Of a stretch of DNA of 64,000 nt, positions 56,212 to 64,000 are shown piece by piece. The notes beneath the pieces were generated by a model that worked only from the letters and a program-made list of their open reading frames with translations, did no database searches and was not told the DNA's origin. Each line of letters starts with the position of its first letter. The first letter of the stretch is position 1. Source of the DNA: an uncultured Rhodospirillaceae bacterium (GTDB taxonomy: Bacteria > Pseudomonadota > Alphaproteobacteria > Rhodospirillales > Rhodospirillaceae); the NCBI GenBank assembly GCA_943787205.1, contig CALSLN010000007.1, positions 43,328 to 107,327 of the forward strand, given 5' to 3'. Position numbers and translations under genes: made by a program.

Positions 56212-56349
56212 GGTGGAATGAACCCCGGTTATTTCGCGCCTAACGGTGCCTGCGTGGTCACGAAAATGTCAACGGAACGTCGCAACCGTCTCCGCGTGGG
56301 AAACGTTGTTCCTATAGACGGGCAAGAGAATACGACACGAAAAGGCCAG

Positions 56350-56865
56350 ATGCCCATGCTGACCAAAACTGAACTGCTGGAACACATGAACATAGACATC
56401 CGATCCGTTGCTGAAGGCCGACACGGCGACCATGCCGGTGGAATACCAACACCCTTGGTCGACCTAGCCAAATATTGGTGCGCGTTAGCAACGGAGCAGG
56501 CACCGCGCTGGAGCGACTTTAGAATGGAAGCGCTCAACAAAGCGTCGCCCCATATGACCGTGCTGCATAAAATTGAAGGGGATCAATTTGCCTTTGAGTT
56601 TTGTGGCTCTGCGATCTCGACCCTGATCGGCCAAGATTTAACGGGGGAGACCGTAACTTCGGGCGATGGAACCCGGGCAGAGATCAATTGGGCAGAACGC
56701 ATGAACCCCGTTCTTGCCGATGGCCAAGGTCATTTGAGAAGCGGGTTTGCCGACCCCCAATACACAGCGTCCATAGACTTTCTGGCGTTGGATCTACCCT
56801 TGCTTGATCCGGACGGTGAAGACATTGGGTACATCATTGGCTGCACCGTGCCGGTGGTGAATTAA
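56350..56865 (+). CDS. PAS_5-type domain protein
   Basis: A 171-residue cytoplasmic protein of the alphaproteobacterial PAS_5 family. Landmarks are LAKYWCALA near the start, PHMTVLHKIEGDQFAFEFCGSAI in pieces, and the later IDFLALDLPLLDPDGEDIGYIIG. The start is uncertain: AAGG before ATG 56350 and 56356 favours them, while the open frame continues to ATG 56218. The role of the family is not well known, sensory or regulatory. A second member lies at the right end of the window. Confidence 0.78.
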   Translation: MPMLTKTELLEHMNIDIRSVAEGRHGDHAGGIPTPLVDLAKYWCALATEQAPRWSDFRMEALNKASPHMTVLHKIEGDQFAFEFCGSAISTLIGQDLTGETVTSGDGTRAEINWAERMNPVLADGQGHLRSGFADPQYTASIDFLALDLPLLDPDGEDIGYIIGCTVPVVN

Positions 56866-56940
56866 AGATACAGATGAAGGCCGCCGTTAAGGGGTGCGAC
56901 CATCAGCAGTCTGGTCCGTGAAATCGGAGACCAGGCACAT

Positions 56941-56977
56941 ACCGGGCTCATCTGAGGGGATGGGCCCGGTCCTTTTT
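56941..56977 (+). terminator. Rho-independent terminator of the PAS_5 gene
   Basis: ACCGGGCTCATC (56941-56952) pairs with GATGGGCCCGGT (56959-56970) through 12 pairs including one G-U, followed by CC and five T. The T-run overlaps the stop codon of the convergent ADC-like gene. Confidence 0.85.
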
Positions 56978-57812
56978 ACGCGTCCTTCAAATAGTCATGC
57001 ACGATCTTAACCCCGGGCATAACCCAGGCCGTTTGCCAACGATATCCACCTAGAACCTCTGTTGGCTGTAGTGGTCCTAATTCTTCATTATCGGCAAACG
57101 CATTGAAGTCTAACGTCGCCGGACCGCGCATAAAATTTTGAGCGGAGCCGTCTTCCAACAGCATTTGCGTCAGGTCATGAACCAAAGGTTTGCCGGTGGC
57201 GGGCACGTTAAGGTCGGGGATGTGGCGCTCAGACAACAAAGGAAAGGCGCTGGTGAAGAACCACATCTCCGATGCCTCAATCATTTCCTCAGGTGTGTAA
57301 TCCAAATGAATCAATTGTTCGCCGTTGCGCGACACCGTGCGCGTGAAGGTGGTGCCTAGCGATCCTGTTTGCTGAGAGCCAACAGCCGAATACAGAGGGT
57401 GAACGCCGCTATCGCGAAACTCAACTTGCTTGGCACACGTCCCGATCATCCAACTGAGAATGATCAGCCAATCCCGATCACACCATTGATAGGCACTAAT
57501 CAACGCTGGTTTGCCTTCAAACAATCCGGGCACCGCGATCACGCAGACATTGTACTGGGTACGTGCTGGATTGAGAATCGTCGCATTGACGTCAGGGTCC
57601 ACCGGCTGACAGCGCAAGTTGGGCGTCCACATAAAGGCTTCACCACGACGATCCGGATTGGGTGTCATCGGCGGCGGCAGATAAGAGTCGAGCACGTCCG
57701 GGTCGGCGCGAAAGTGAACCATCACTTGGTCGGCGGCGAAGAGCCAGGGCAGCTGCGGTAAAGCAGAGGCTTTGCCTTGGGGGGAAAACGGGCGGGTGAA
57801 TCCTTTAAGCAT
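56976..57812 (-). CDS. Acetoacetate decarboxylase family protein
   Basis: A 278-residue protein of the acetoacetate decarboxylase fold. Segments such as YLPPPMTPN, YNVCVIAVPGLFEGKPALIS and WMIGTCAKQVEF fit the family; the lysine of AKQVEF is at the approximate place of the Schiff-base lysine, but the preceding GFPK motif is absent, so another reaction is likely. Many relatives act on other keto acids or bind hydrophobic ligands. Same strand as the NUDIX gene upstream. Confidence 0.75.
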   Translation of the reverse strand: MLKGFTRPFSPQGKASALPQLPWLFAADQVMVHFRADPDVLDSYLPPPMTPNPDRRGEAFMWTPNLRCQPVDPDVNATILNPARTQYNVCVIAVPGLFEGKPALISAYQWCDRDWLIILSWMIGTCAKQVEFRDSGVHPLYSAVGSQQTGSLGTTFTRTVSRNGEQLIHLDYTPEEMIEASEMWFFTSAFPLLSERHIPDLNVPATGKPLVHDLTQMLLEDGSAQNFMRGPATLDFNAFADNEELGPLQPTEVLGGYRWQTAWVMPGVKIVHDYLKDA

Positions 57813-57821
57813 GATGACCTC

Positions 57822-58292
57822 CTATGACTCCGGATCGGCTGCAGCAGCGACCAAAGCAAGCTGGTCAGGATGCAACCCCTGAACAATATCCTCGGATACC
57901 TGATCTGGCATCACCCAACGGGCATCAAATATTTCGTGGCTTAATTTAATCGGCGTGACGACACGGACGTGACCATACACAACGGTCTCCAGATGCCGTG
58001 GCGCAACCAATGTGGTCGCCCCCACGTGGATAACCATGGCCTGGAGTCCGGTCTCTTCCTTCAGTTCACGCAAGGCAGCCGCGGCGGCGTTCTCACCGGC
58101 GTTCACAAAGCCCGCCGGAAACCCCCACGGATAACTCTTACGAAAGACGTGGCGCAGCAACAGGACTTGGCCCTCGTCGTTGGTGATGACAGCAACGGCG
58201 CCATGGTTAAACTTGGCGTTGCCCAAGAACAGGCCCAGCCGCAAAACTGACGAGGGAATAAGACGGAACAAACCGGCGAGGAGGCGCTTCAC
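57822..58292 (-). CDS. NUDIX hydrolase
   Basis: A 156-residue pyrophosphohydrolase. The complete NUDIX box is GFVNAGENAAAAALRELKEE followed by TGL. The substrate (nucleotide sugar, NADH, CoA or oxidised nucleotide) cannot be told from sequence. It lies between the ADC-like and LLM oxidoreductase genes with short gaps. Confidence 0.92.
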   Translation of the reverse strand: MKRLLAGLFRLIPSSVLRLGLFLGNAKFNHGAVAVITNDEGQVLLLRHVFRKSYPWGFPAGFVNAGENAAAAALRELKEETGLQAMVIHVGATTLVAPRHLETVVYGHVRVVTPIKLSHEIFDARWVMPDQVSEDIVQGLHPDQLALVAAAADPES

Positions 58293-58304
58293 GGAAGTCG
58301 CAAT

Positions 58305-59489
58305 CTATTCAGCGGCGGCTGATTTGGATTTTGCTTTCGCGTCTTGCTGTTTGTTGTGCTGTTCAATCTGCTTCGCCGTGGCTTGGTTATGGCTCGCCTT
58401 GAACTCTTTCTGGCTGTCCCGTACCCAGGCATTGGACTCTTCGCGCTGAATGTTATGGCCTTGGAAGTGCGGAAAGACATGCCGAGCGACCAACTCATAG
58501 GATTTGAGTTTAGCTTCACGGGAGGCCCAATTGTGGTCGGTAATAAGAAAACACCCAAATCCGCCCTGGGAGGACTCCCATAGACTTTCCACCTGCTTGA
58601 TGACTTCCTCGGGCGTTCCGATGGCCGCGTGGCCCGTATCCATGAGATGCGCGACAGGATCTCCGCGCCGTTCCGGTGGGATCATGGGAATGACGGCAAC
58701 ATCTTCGAAATACCGCACCCAATCTTCGATTCCGAGTTGGACGTCGGCGATGGCCTGCTCGCGGGTTTCAGCGACGTGTACCAATCCAATCATGCGCCAT
58801 TGTGAGCGATCCATTGTGTTGCCGTGCTCGGTCGCAACCTCACAGGCCAAATCCCAATTGGTACCCGCGACTTTTAGAGCCGGCGCGGCGGACGCGCTCA
58901 TGGACAGCAGCCCCGTGCCAAGACGCCCAGCAGCTTTCGGGCCAGACGGTGACATCATTGAGGCCGTAACAACGTCAATCGGCTGATTACCGTAGGGCCG
59001 TAACTGCAGGCGTGCGTTTTTTAGCGTGTACCAGTCAGTCTCATGGGTGACCGTTTCACCGCGGAACAGTTTGAGAATATCTTCAAGCGCCTCCTCCATC
59101 ATGTCGCGCTGGCGATCGGTTTCGATGCCCATCATCTTGGCATCGGACACCAACGCCCCCGGCCCGGCCCCGAACATGGCGCGCCCCTGGGTCATGTGAT
59201 GCAATTGCATGAAGCGGTCGGCGAGAATCAACGGATGATGATACGGCAGCGAGCTAACGCCGGTGCCGAGTCGAATCCGCCGGGTGCGATAATGCGCGGC
59301 TAAGATCATAAATTCTGGAGTCGAATAAAGCTCTGTTCCAGCGGAATGGTGCTCGCCGAACCAAGCCTCGTCGAAGCCCAGCTGGTCCATACGCTCAACC
59401 AACTCAAGGTCTCGCTCTAGGCACAAGCTGGGGTTTTCCCCGACGGGATGAATAGGGGGAATGAAGGTCCCAAAGCGAAGCGATTCCAT
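58305..59489 (-). CDS. LLM-class flavin-dependent oxidoreductase
   Basis: A 394-residue bacterial luciferase-like monooxygenase. Landmarks are FGTFIPPIHPVGENPSLCLERD, DEAWFGEHHSAG, TGVSSLPYHHPLILADRF and the central FGAGPGALVSD. It uses reduced flavin to oxidise small organic compounds such as alkanes, esters or sulfonates. The C-terminal tail (NKQQDAKAKSKSAAAE) is lysine- and alanine-rich and looks disordered. Start of the LLM-NUDIX-ADC group on the minus strand. Confidence 0.92.
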   Translation of the reverse strand: MESLRFGTFIPPIHPVGENPSLCLERDLELVERMDQLGFDEAWFGEHHSAGTELYSTPEFMILAAHYRTRRIRLGTGVSSLPYHHPLILADRFMQLHHMTQGRAMFGAGPGALVSDAKMMGIETDRQRDMMEEALEDILKLFRGETVTHETDWYTLKNARLQLRPYGNQPIDVVTASMMSPSGPKAAGRLGTGLLSMSASAAPALKVAGTNWDLACEVATEHGNTMDRSQWRMIGLVHVAETREQAIADVQLGIEDWVRYFEDVAVIPMIPPERRGDPVAHLMDTGHAAIGTPEEVIKQVESLWESSQGGFGCFLITDHNWASREAKLKSYELVARHVFPHFQGHNIQREESNAWVRDSQKEFKASHNQATAKQIEQHNKQQDAKAKSKSAAAE

Positions 59490-59695
59490 GGCTAACCTTT
59501 GCTACATCGCGCTATTTAACTTGGCGATAGTCTGCCCTAGAGCTTGGGCGATGTCCAAAATAGCCGCACCGCGTATGCCAGTCGAACATGGCAAATGCGG
59601 CTAGACTACAGTTTCGAGACAGACCTTGAATCGAGGCGATCAGAGCCATAGGCTTGGGACACTCAAGTCTTAAAAAACAAATCAGGGAGGCCGCC

Positions 59696-59983
59696 ATGCA
59701 CCGCCACGTAGTCCTATTCAACCTCAACGATGATGCCAGCGCAGAAGAAGTCATCGGCAGTATGAAAATTCTTGCGTCATTGCCAACCGTCGACGCCCTC
59801 ATGCTGGAAGAGAACGTTGTGCCAGCCGGTGCGAACAGCCCCTACAAGTGGCTCTTGATTGGTGACTTCGCAGATCAAGAGGCGCGTGATGCCTATGAGA
59901 AGCACGACACGCATGTGGATATTATCCGCAACGTGTTTTTGCCGAACGTCAAAGATTTCATTATGTCAGACGTGAATAAGTAG
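59696..59983 (+). CDS. Dabb-type small alpha/beta-barrel protein
   Basis: A 95-residue protein from ATG 59696, which has GGGAGG upstream. The MHRHVVLFNLNDDASAEEV start and the repeated beta-alpha pattern (YKWLLIGDFADQEARDAYEKH, then a VFLPNVKDFI end) match stress-responsive A/B barrel (Dabb) or related ferredoxin-like dimeric domains. These form small dimers that often act on or bind aromatic or polyketide-like compounds. Transcribed on its own, opposite to its neighbours. Confidence 0.8.
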   Translation: MHRHVVLFNLNDDASAEEVIGSMKILASLPTVDALMLEENVVPAGANSPYKWLLIGDFADQEARDAYEKHDTHVDIIRNVFLPNVKDFIMSDVNK

Positions 59984-59998
59984 GCACGGCCAACGCCG

Positions 59999-60694
59999 CT
60001 AGCCCTTCATCGCGATCCACGCACCAAACACCATCCGGGTGTGGAACCGCACCACCTGATCAAAACCGACGCCCTTCAAGGCGTCGGTTTGTGCGTTATC
60101 AGACATAAAATGCAGTGTGTCTGACACGTTGGTGTAAACCGTCTCCGCTTTATCTTTCAGAGTTTCATCCAAGTGATCACGCCAAGCCTGCATGGCGAGA
60201 GTATGCTCGTCGGACTGTGGGTCTCCGATGGGATGAGCCATAACCAGGGGCGCGTTCGCCTTCAACCGCTTGGCAATGTTTTCAAAAGCCGCGGCCTTCT
60301 GATCAACCGGGATGAAATGCATCATCAAAATTGCTGTCGCTGCATCGAAGGAGCCCTGATCTTCAAGAGTATCAAGTGTGCCGACGTGAAAGGACACGCG
60401 ATCACTCAGACCTGCTGCCGCCACACGTTCACGCGCAACGTCAACCATCGGCGCCGATGGCTCGACGGCAACGAAGGTCCACGTCGGATCAAAGTCAGCG
60501 AGGGTGAGAGCCTCCGTACAGGTTCCCGCACCAACGACGAGGATGCGCGCGCCCTCATCTAGGGCAAGCCCCAACTGCGCAACCAACAGTTCGTGAAGGC
60601 GTACGTAATCCGGAATGAGTTTTGGAACGAAGGCGTCATAGCGCACCGACATTTCACCATCGAACTGAACATTGGGATCAATAACGCGGGGCAT
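59999..60694 (-). CDS. Class I SAM-dependent methyltransferase
   Basis: A 231-residue methyltransferase with motif I ILVVGAGTCTEALTLADF, acidic motif II VAVEPSAPMVDVARERV, and the post-motif ATAILMMHFIP. Acceptor unknown. It follows 18 bases after the FAD monooxygenase gene on the same strand, so the two probably form an operon, a pairing common in modification of aromatic products. Confidence 0.88.
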   Translation of the reverse strand: MPRVIDPNVQFDGEMSVRYDAFVPKLIPDYVRLHELLVAQLGLALDEGARILVVGAGTCTEALTLADFDPTWTFVAVEPSAPMVDVARERVAAAGLSDRVSFHVGTLDTLEDQGSFDAATAILMMHFIPVDQKAAAFENIAKRLKANAPLVMAHPIGDPQSDEHTLAMQAWRDHLDETLKDKAETVYTNVSDTLHFMSDNAQTDALKGVGFDQVVRFHTRMVFGAWIAMKG

Positions 60695-60712
60695 TACAAA
60701 CCTTACGGACGA

Positions 60713-61936
60713 TTAAGACAGGGGCTCAAGCCGGTCCGGATAACCGGCCATGGTCATGCGATACCGGAAATTGGCGACTGGATCAGCAGCAATGGCGCGC
60801 AATTCAGGAATCTCTGCCGCTGCCCGTTCAGGGCCGGTGGTATCCATGTTTAGTCCACGCTCATGATTGTCGGCCAAATGCTTATCCGTCGGCGGCTTCA
60901 CAGTGGCTTCGTACTCGGCAAGACGCTGACTAACCAGTGCTGCGTCAGACATCTCCTGCGGCTCGGGCAGCAACTCAAATAGCTTTGCGGCACTGCGGAT
61001 GCCAAAATTCATACCTTGGCCGCGCGCGGGATGAACGGTGTGGCAGGCATCGCCGAGCAGGACGGTGGTGCCTTTGACCCAACGCGCCGTCTCACGACGA
61101 ATGACCGGATAAAACCCTGCGACCTCTGTTTCCAACGCTTCGAGCGCTGGCGCCCGTTCCGCAATCAATGCCCTCCGGCCATCTTGGTCAGAAGATTTCA
61201 CCGGCCAATTTCAGATTTCTCAATCGACAGCCCGATCTTCCATTGCCCTCCCATGCGCGGGATCCGACTCACGCCGCCATTTAAAGAGAGATAGGAATTG
61301 ATCTCGTTGCGCGGGTCTTGAATCTCGCCACGCGGGCCGAACAAAACCACAAACGGTTTTTCGTAATCATAGGTATGGGCGATCTCGAGCTCACACGCGG
61401 GCCCGAATCTTGGAAGACCGACCATCACAGGCGATGGTCATGCGCGGCTGAATGGAGACGGATTCACCCTCTGGCGTTTTGATGGTCACGTCCGTTACGC
61501 CGCCATGGGCCTCTGCGCCCGTCGTGATATCCCGCGCCGCGACCGGGCGGAACAATGTGTAGTCGTAGGCCGCATCCTTCACGGCGAGGTCTAATGCGGT
61601 GATTGCGATCAAGTCATGATTGAGAACGATGTAATAGGGATGCGGCAGGGGCAGATCATCAATGCTCGAGTGCATGACAAGATCACCGTCCGCTGTGAGC
61701 CACTTGGCCCCCAAACGTTTCTCAGCTCCCGCTGCAAAGAAGGCATCGAGAATGTTCCACTTGGCCAACGTCTCAACCACACGGGGGCCGAGGTGATCGC
61801 CTCGGGCCGAATCAAGCGGCTGCTCTGACGCCTCAAGGTGCACAACAGAATAGCCACGACCGCGCAAACCGGCAGCCACTGTTGCGCCAGCAATGCCCGC
61901 GCCGGCGATCAAAATGTCAGGGTGTAGAGTTTTCAT
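60713..61936 (-). CDS. FAD-dependent monooxygenase (UbiH/PHBH-like), with two frameshifts
   Basis: The gene reads in three pieces. Residues 1 to about 180 (LIAGAGIAGATVAAGLRGRGY dinucleotide fold and ACDGRSSKIR) are in the first frame; the middle (LEIAHTYDYEKPFVVLFGPRG and SRIPRMGGQWKIGL) is in a +1 frame from about 61399-61404; the end (VLLGDACHTVHPARGQGMNFGIRSA) starts after a -1 shift near 61200. The corrected product is about 407 residues of the class A flavin monooxygenases. The GDACHTVHPARGQGMN motif is the FAD ribityl-binding site. Sequencing errors are likelier than decay, because the frames are otherwise well conserved. Confidence 0.8.
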
Positions 61937-61952
61937 GTCTTAGGTTATTTCC

Positions 61953-62411
61953 TCACAAGCGTTTCACATACACGCATCGCCTGAAATGGCCCACTGCATG
62001 CTGCGTGAAGCGCACCATAGACCACCCGTTCCGCTCGTAAAATGCCCGAGTCCGAGCATTGAAGGCGGCGGTATAAAGGTGTGCAACGCGGTGCCCGTCG
62101 GCGCGAATCGCATTTTCGGCGGCACGGCCCAGCGCAGCGCCCGCGCCCAGCGACCTTTTGGTCTGCAGAACCCACAGGTCTTTGAGCATAGGCCCAATGG
62201 TTTTGGCGACACCAACCACCTCGCCCTCGACTTCGGCCACAAACGCATTCCGCCAATACGCAGGCTTCGCATACGACCGTCTCGGGTTCCAACGATGCAG
62301 TCGTTCAATCAGCGCAGACCCAGCCGCCGTACTGTCACGAACGGCTGACTCTCTAATGTGGTTCAGAGCGTGAAAATCTGACTCTCGGGCGGGGCGAATA
62401 ATCATCAACAT
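61953..62411 (-). CDS. GNAT acetyltransferase
   Basis: A 152-residue N-acetyltransferase starting at ATG 62411 (or 62405). MIIRPARESDFHALNHIRESAV is the usual beginning. The acetyl-CoA pyrophosphate loop falls at QTKRSLGAGAALGRAAENA, and LYTAAFNARTRAFYERNGW is the typical late segment. The longer open frame adds 46 residues without a family match. It diverges from the small membrane protein. Confidence 0.88.
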   Translation of the reverse strand: MLMIIRPARESDFHALNHIRESAVRDSTAAGSALIERLHRWNPRRSYAKPAYWRNAFVAEVEGEVVGVAKTIGPMLKDLWVLQTKRSLGAGAALGRAAENAIRADGHRVAHLYTAAFNARTRAFYERNGWSMVRFTQHAVGHFRRCVYVKRL

Positions 62412-62489
62412 TGCACACCCACCATAGACAACCGGAGCAGAAATCACCAAGGTTTGCATACCCAGTCCATCACTGCGGAGATCAAAACC

Positions 62490-62915
62490 ATGGTTCAGAC
62501 CTTCATTATTCTCGGCAGCATCCCCTTCGTTGTTCTGGGGTTTGCCCACGGGGTCTACACCTGGATTGAACGCTCACGGTCTTTTCGCTTAACACCGCAC
62601 AAAGCAGAGGTCCGCGACGCGATGATGGGCAGCACGCTTAAGATTCATCCGAAGACCAATGTGTGGCGCGCATGGCTAGGGTTTAACTTCAGCCACAGCG
62701 TTGGTGCCGTGACCTTTGGGCTGGTCTACCTGATTTTGGCCAGCAGTGAGCTCGACTTACTGATCGGGAACCCATTGTTGTTATGGTTACCCGTGGCTGT
62801 CTCAGGCGCGTTTGTTCTGATGGCCTGGCGCTACTGGTTCATTATTCCCTTGGTGGGAACCGCCCTTGGGTTTGTGTGTTTTATAGCGGGTGTTGGGCTG
62901 GCAGTGAGGGGCTAA
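62490..62915 (+). CDS. Small membrane protein of unknown function
   Basis: A 141-residue inner-membrane protein from ATG 62490 (GGAG upstream). Four hydrophobic helices are seen (about 1-22, 60-80, 90-110 and 115-138), linked by a short cytoplasmic loop with TPHKAEVRDAMMGS. It resembles the small LIC_13387-like membrane proteins. No function known to me. Confidence 0.72.
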   Translation: MVQTFIILGSIPFVVLGFAHGVYTWIERSRSFRLTPHKAEVRDAMMGSTLKIHPKTNVWRAWLGFNFSHSVGAVTFGLVYLILASSELDLLIGNPLLLWLPVAVSGAFVLMAWRYWFIIPLVGTALGFVCFIAGVGLAVRG

Positions 62916-62918
62916 CTC

Positions 62919-63630
62919 CTAAACCCCAACCCATTCCTTCGGTTGCATGCCCGCGAGACCATCGAACAGGCCAAGCATTCGGCCAAGCCACGGGCTCAGC
63001 GGGTCGTCATCGTCCAGTAGTTTGAGCGGCGTCATAGCGCGCGGCCACAACAGGGCTGCCGCCATTACGTAATCTGGGTAGAGCGGCGTGGCGCCCGATA
63101 GAAACGGCTGGTCGTCCAAGCACGTCCGCAACGGATTCAAGCCACCCCGGAACTCTTCCACAGTTTTCTCGCGACCCTCGACCATCTGTTCCAAGGTTTT
63201 ACCAAAACGCGCCTCCCGGCTTTCGCGAAAGTACGGCTGATCGGCGGGGTCGAGCCGGTCGTAAATATCTTTGATGATGACATGCAACAGCGGGAAACTG
63301 ATTGCCCGCATACCCCAGTGTTGCAGGAATTGACTTAGGCTGCGACCAGGCCCGTTCGCGCCCGCCTCTCCAAACAGCGACGGTGTATTGGGATAAGCAT
63401 CTTCCAAATAATTGGCGATCATCCAGCTATCACAAATGTGTTGCCCCTTATCTTCAATCACCGGGATCGTTTTGTATGAACCGTCACCGATGGCCGCAAT
63501 GTCCGTAAAACGCGTCGATACGGTTTCGTAAGGCAGGCCTTTGTGGGCCAAGGCAAACTGGATACGCCAGCAGTTGGATGAGAAACGCCTGCCATCAGCA
63601 CCAGCAAGGTCATAAAGCGTGATCCGTCAT
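62919..63630 (-). CDS. Glutathione S-transferase family protein, with a +1 frameshift near the start
   Basis: The unbroken frame starts at a TTG (63551) in the middle of the first domain. The true start is probably the ATG at 63628-63630: removing one base of the CC at 63624-63625 gives MTITLYDLAGADGRRFSSNC and joins the frame in about 236 residues. The N-terminal thioredoxin-like domain has the possible catalytic Ser or Cys in RRFSSNCWR, and IPVIEDKGQHICDSWMIANYLE is the glutathione-binding segment. The helical C-terminal domain is complete. Confidence 0.8.
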
Positions 63631-63657
63631 GGCGCACCCCTATTGTGTTGCCGCAGT

Positions 63658-63680
63658 CCCGCGCGTGATTTAAGCGCGGG
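63658..63680. repeat. GC-rich inverted repeat
   Basis: CCCGCGC (63658-63664) and GCGCGGG (63674-63680) form a perfect 7-bp stem around a 9-base loop, between the divergent GST and PAS_5 genes. No T-run follows, so it is more likely an operator or structural element than a terminator. Confidence 0.35.
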
Positions 63681-63705
63681 TTAACCGTGGCCAAGGCCTA
63701 GAACT

Positions 63706-64000
63706 ATGACTAGAGAGTGGATTAAGCTAATGCAATCTACGAGTGTAGCTTTGCGCACCCTTAAAACAGTCAGGAAACTCAGTGGACCGACAGCATTGAA
63801 AACACGCTCGATGCTTTTTGCGCCTACTGGCAAACATTGCCCCGTGAAGACGACGCTGGTGTTCCGCGCCTCGATGCCTTCCTGGATGGATTAAAGCCGG
63901 CTTGGCAGCACGCATATAGTGCTGGTTGATATCAACAGCCGCGACCAATGGTCCTTTCGTCTGTTCGGCACCGGCCGCCACAACGCCTTTGACAGCGGTG
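63706..64000 (+). CDS. PAS_5-type domain protein, partial and frameshifted
   Basis: Incomplete at the right edge. The product changes frame twice. Starting at ATG 63706 or 63730, one base is missing near the A run at 63763-63766 (adding one A gives LKNSQETQWTD), and one extra base lies between about 63912 and 63921. Corrected, it reads SIENTLDAFCAYWQTLP, PRLDAFLDGLKPAWQHAY and VLVDINSRDQWSFRLFGTGR, which follow the same pattern as the PAS_5 protein at 56350. The gene is real but badly read. Confidence 0.6.

Overview
The window reads as chromosomal DNA of a free-living, probably marine, alphaproteobacterium of Rhodospirillales type. The clues are the separate Fo operon atpI-atpB-atpE-atpF'-atpF with both b-type stalk subunits, the two-subunit glycine decarboxylase (gcvPA/gcvPB) behind a tandem glycine riboswitch, an MCE/Mla-type lipid transport operon, and many secreted or periplasmic enzymes. 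No tRNA, rRNA, CRISPR array, insertion sequence or phage gene was seen.

Layout. 1-2.7 kb: Fo ATP synthase operon. 2.7-7.4 kb: a catalase-peroxidase with a Tat-like leader, then an outer-membrane barrel protein and an exported methyltransferase-like protein. 7.6-8.4 kb: an AT-richer methyltransferase-like gene. 8.5-14.4 kb (minus strand): riboswitch-gcvT-gcvH-gcvPA-gcvPB-amidohydrolase. 14.5-25.1 kb: housekeeping genes (lipoprotein, CDGSH protein, ispH-thrB-rnhA, peroxiredoxin, YqgE/AlgH, M16 peptidase-thrC) around a three-gene dehydrogenase operon that includes a HisD/HpsN-type enzyme. 25.2-30.7 kb (minus): SpoIIE-type phosphatase/kinase, STAS protein, MlaE, MlaF, MlaD and auxiliary lipoprotein. 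30.7-33.8 kb: envelope genes (glycosyltransferase, LpxL-type acyltransferase, methyltransferase). 33.8-48.5 kb: an accessory catabolic locus with a secreted amine oxidase, GntR/UTRA regulator, ferredoxin, a duplicated methyltransferase plus small acidic protein cassette, an esterase, a nitrilase-fold protein lacking its catalytic cysteine, a Rieske oxygenase, and peptide-type ABC transporter parts without ATPases. 48.5-56.2 kb: exported hydrolases and proteins of unknown function. 56.3-64 kb: small-molecule enzymes and two PAS_5-type proteins.

The best candidate for an undescribed system is the repeated two-gene cassette at 36.6-39.9 kb. Each copy pairs a methyltransferase carrying a conserved extra N-terminal domain with a 119-120 residue acidic helical protein, next to a GntR regulator and an oxygenase/transport locus. 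A second interesting arrangement places a partner-switching phosphatase/kinase and a STAS protein directly upstream of an MCE lipid transporter.

Caution on sequence quality. Seven genes, including the essential atpF, are interrupted by single-base indels, mostly one extra base in a homopolymer, and five of the nine indels lie in the last 2.8 kb. I read most of these as sequencing or assembly errors and give frame-corrected gene limits.
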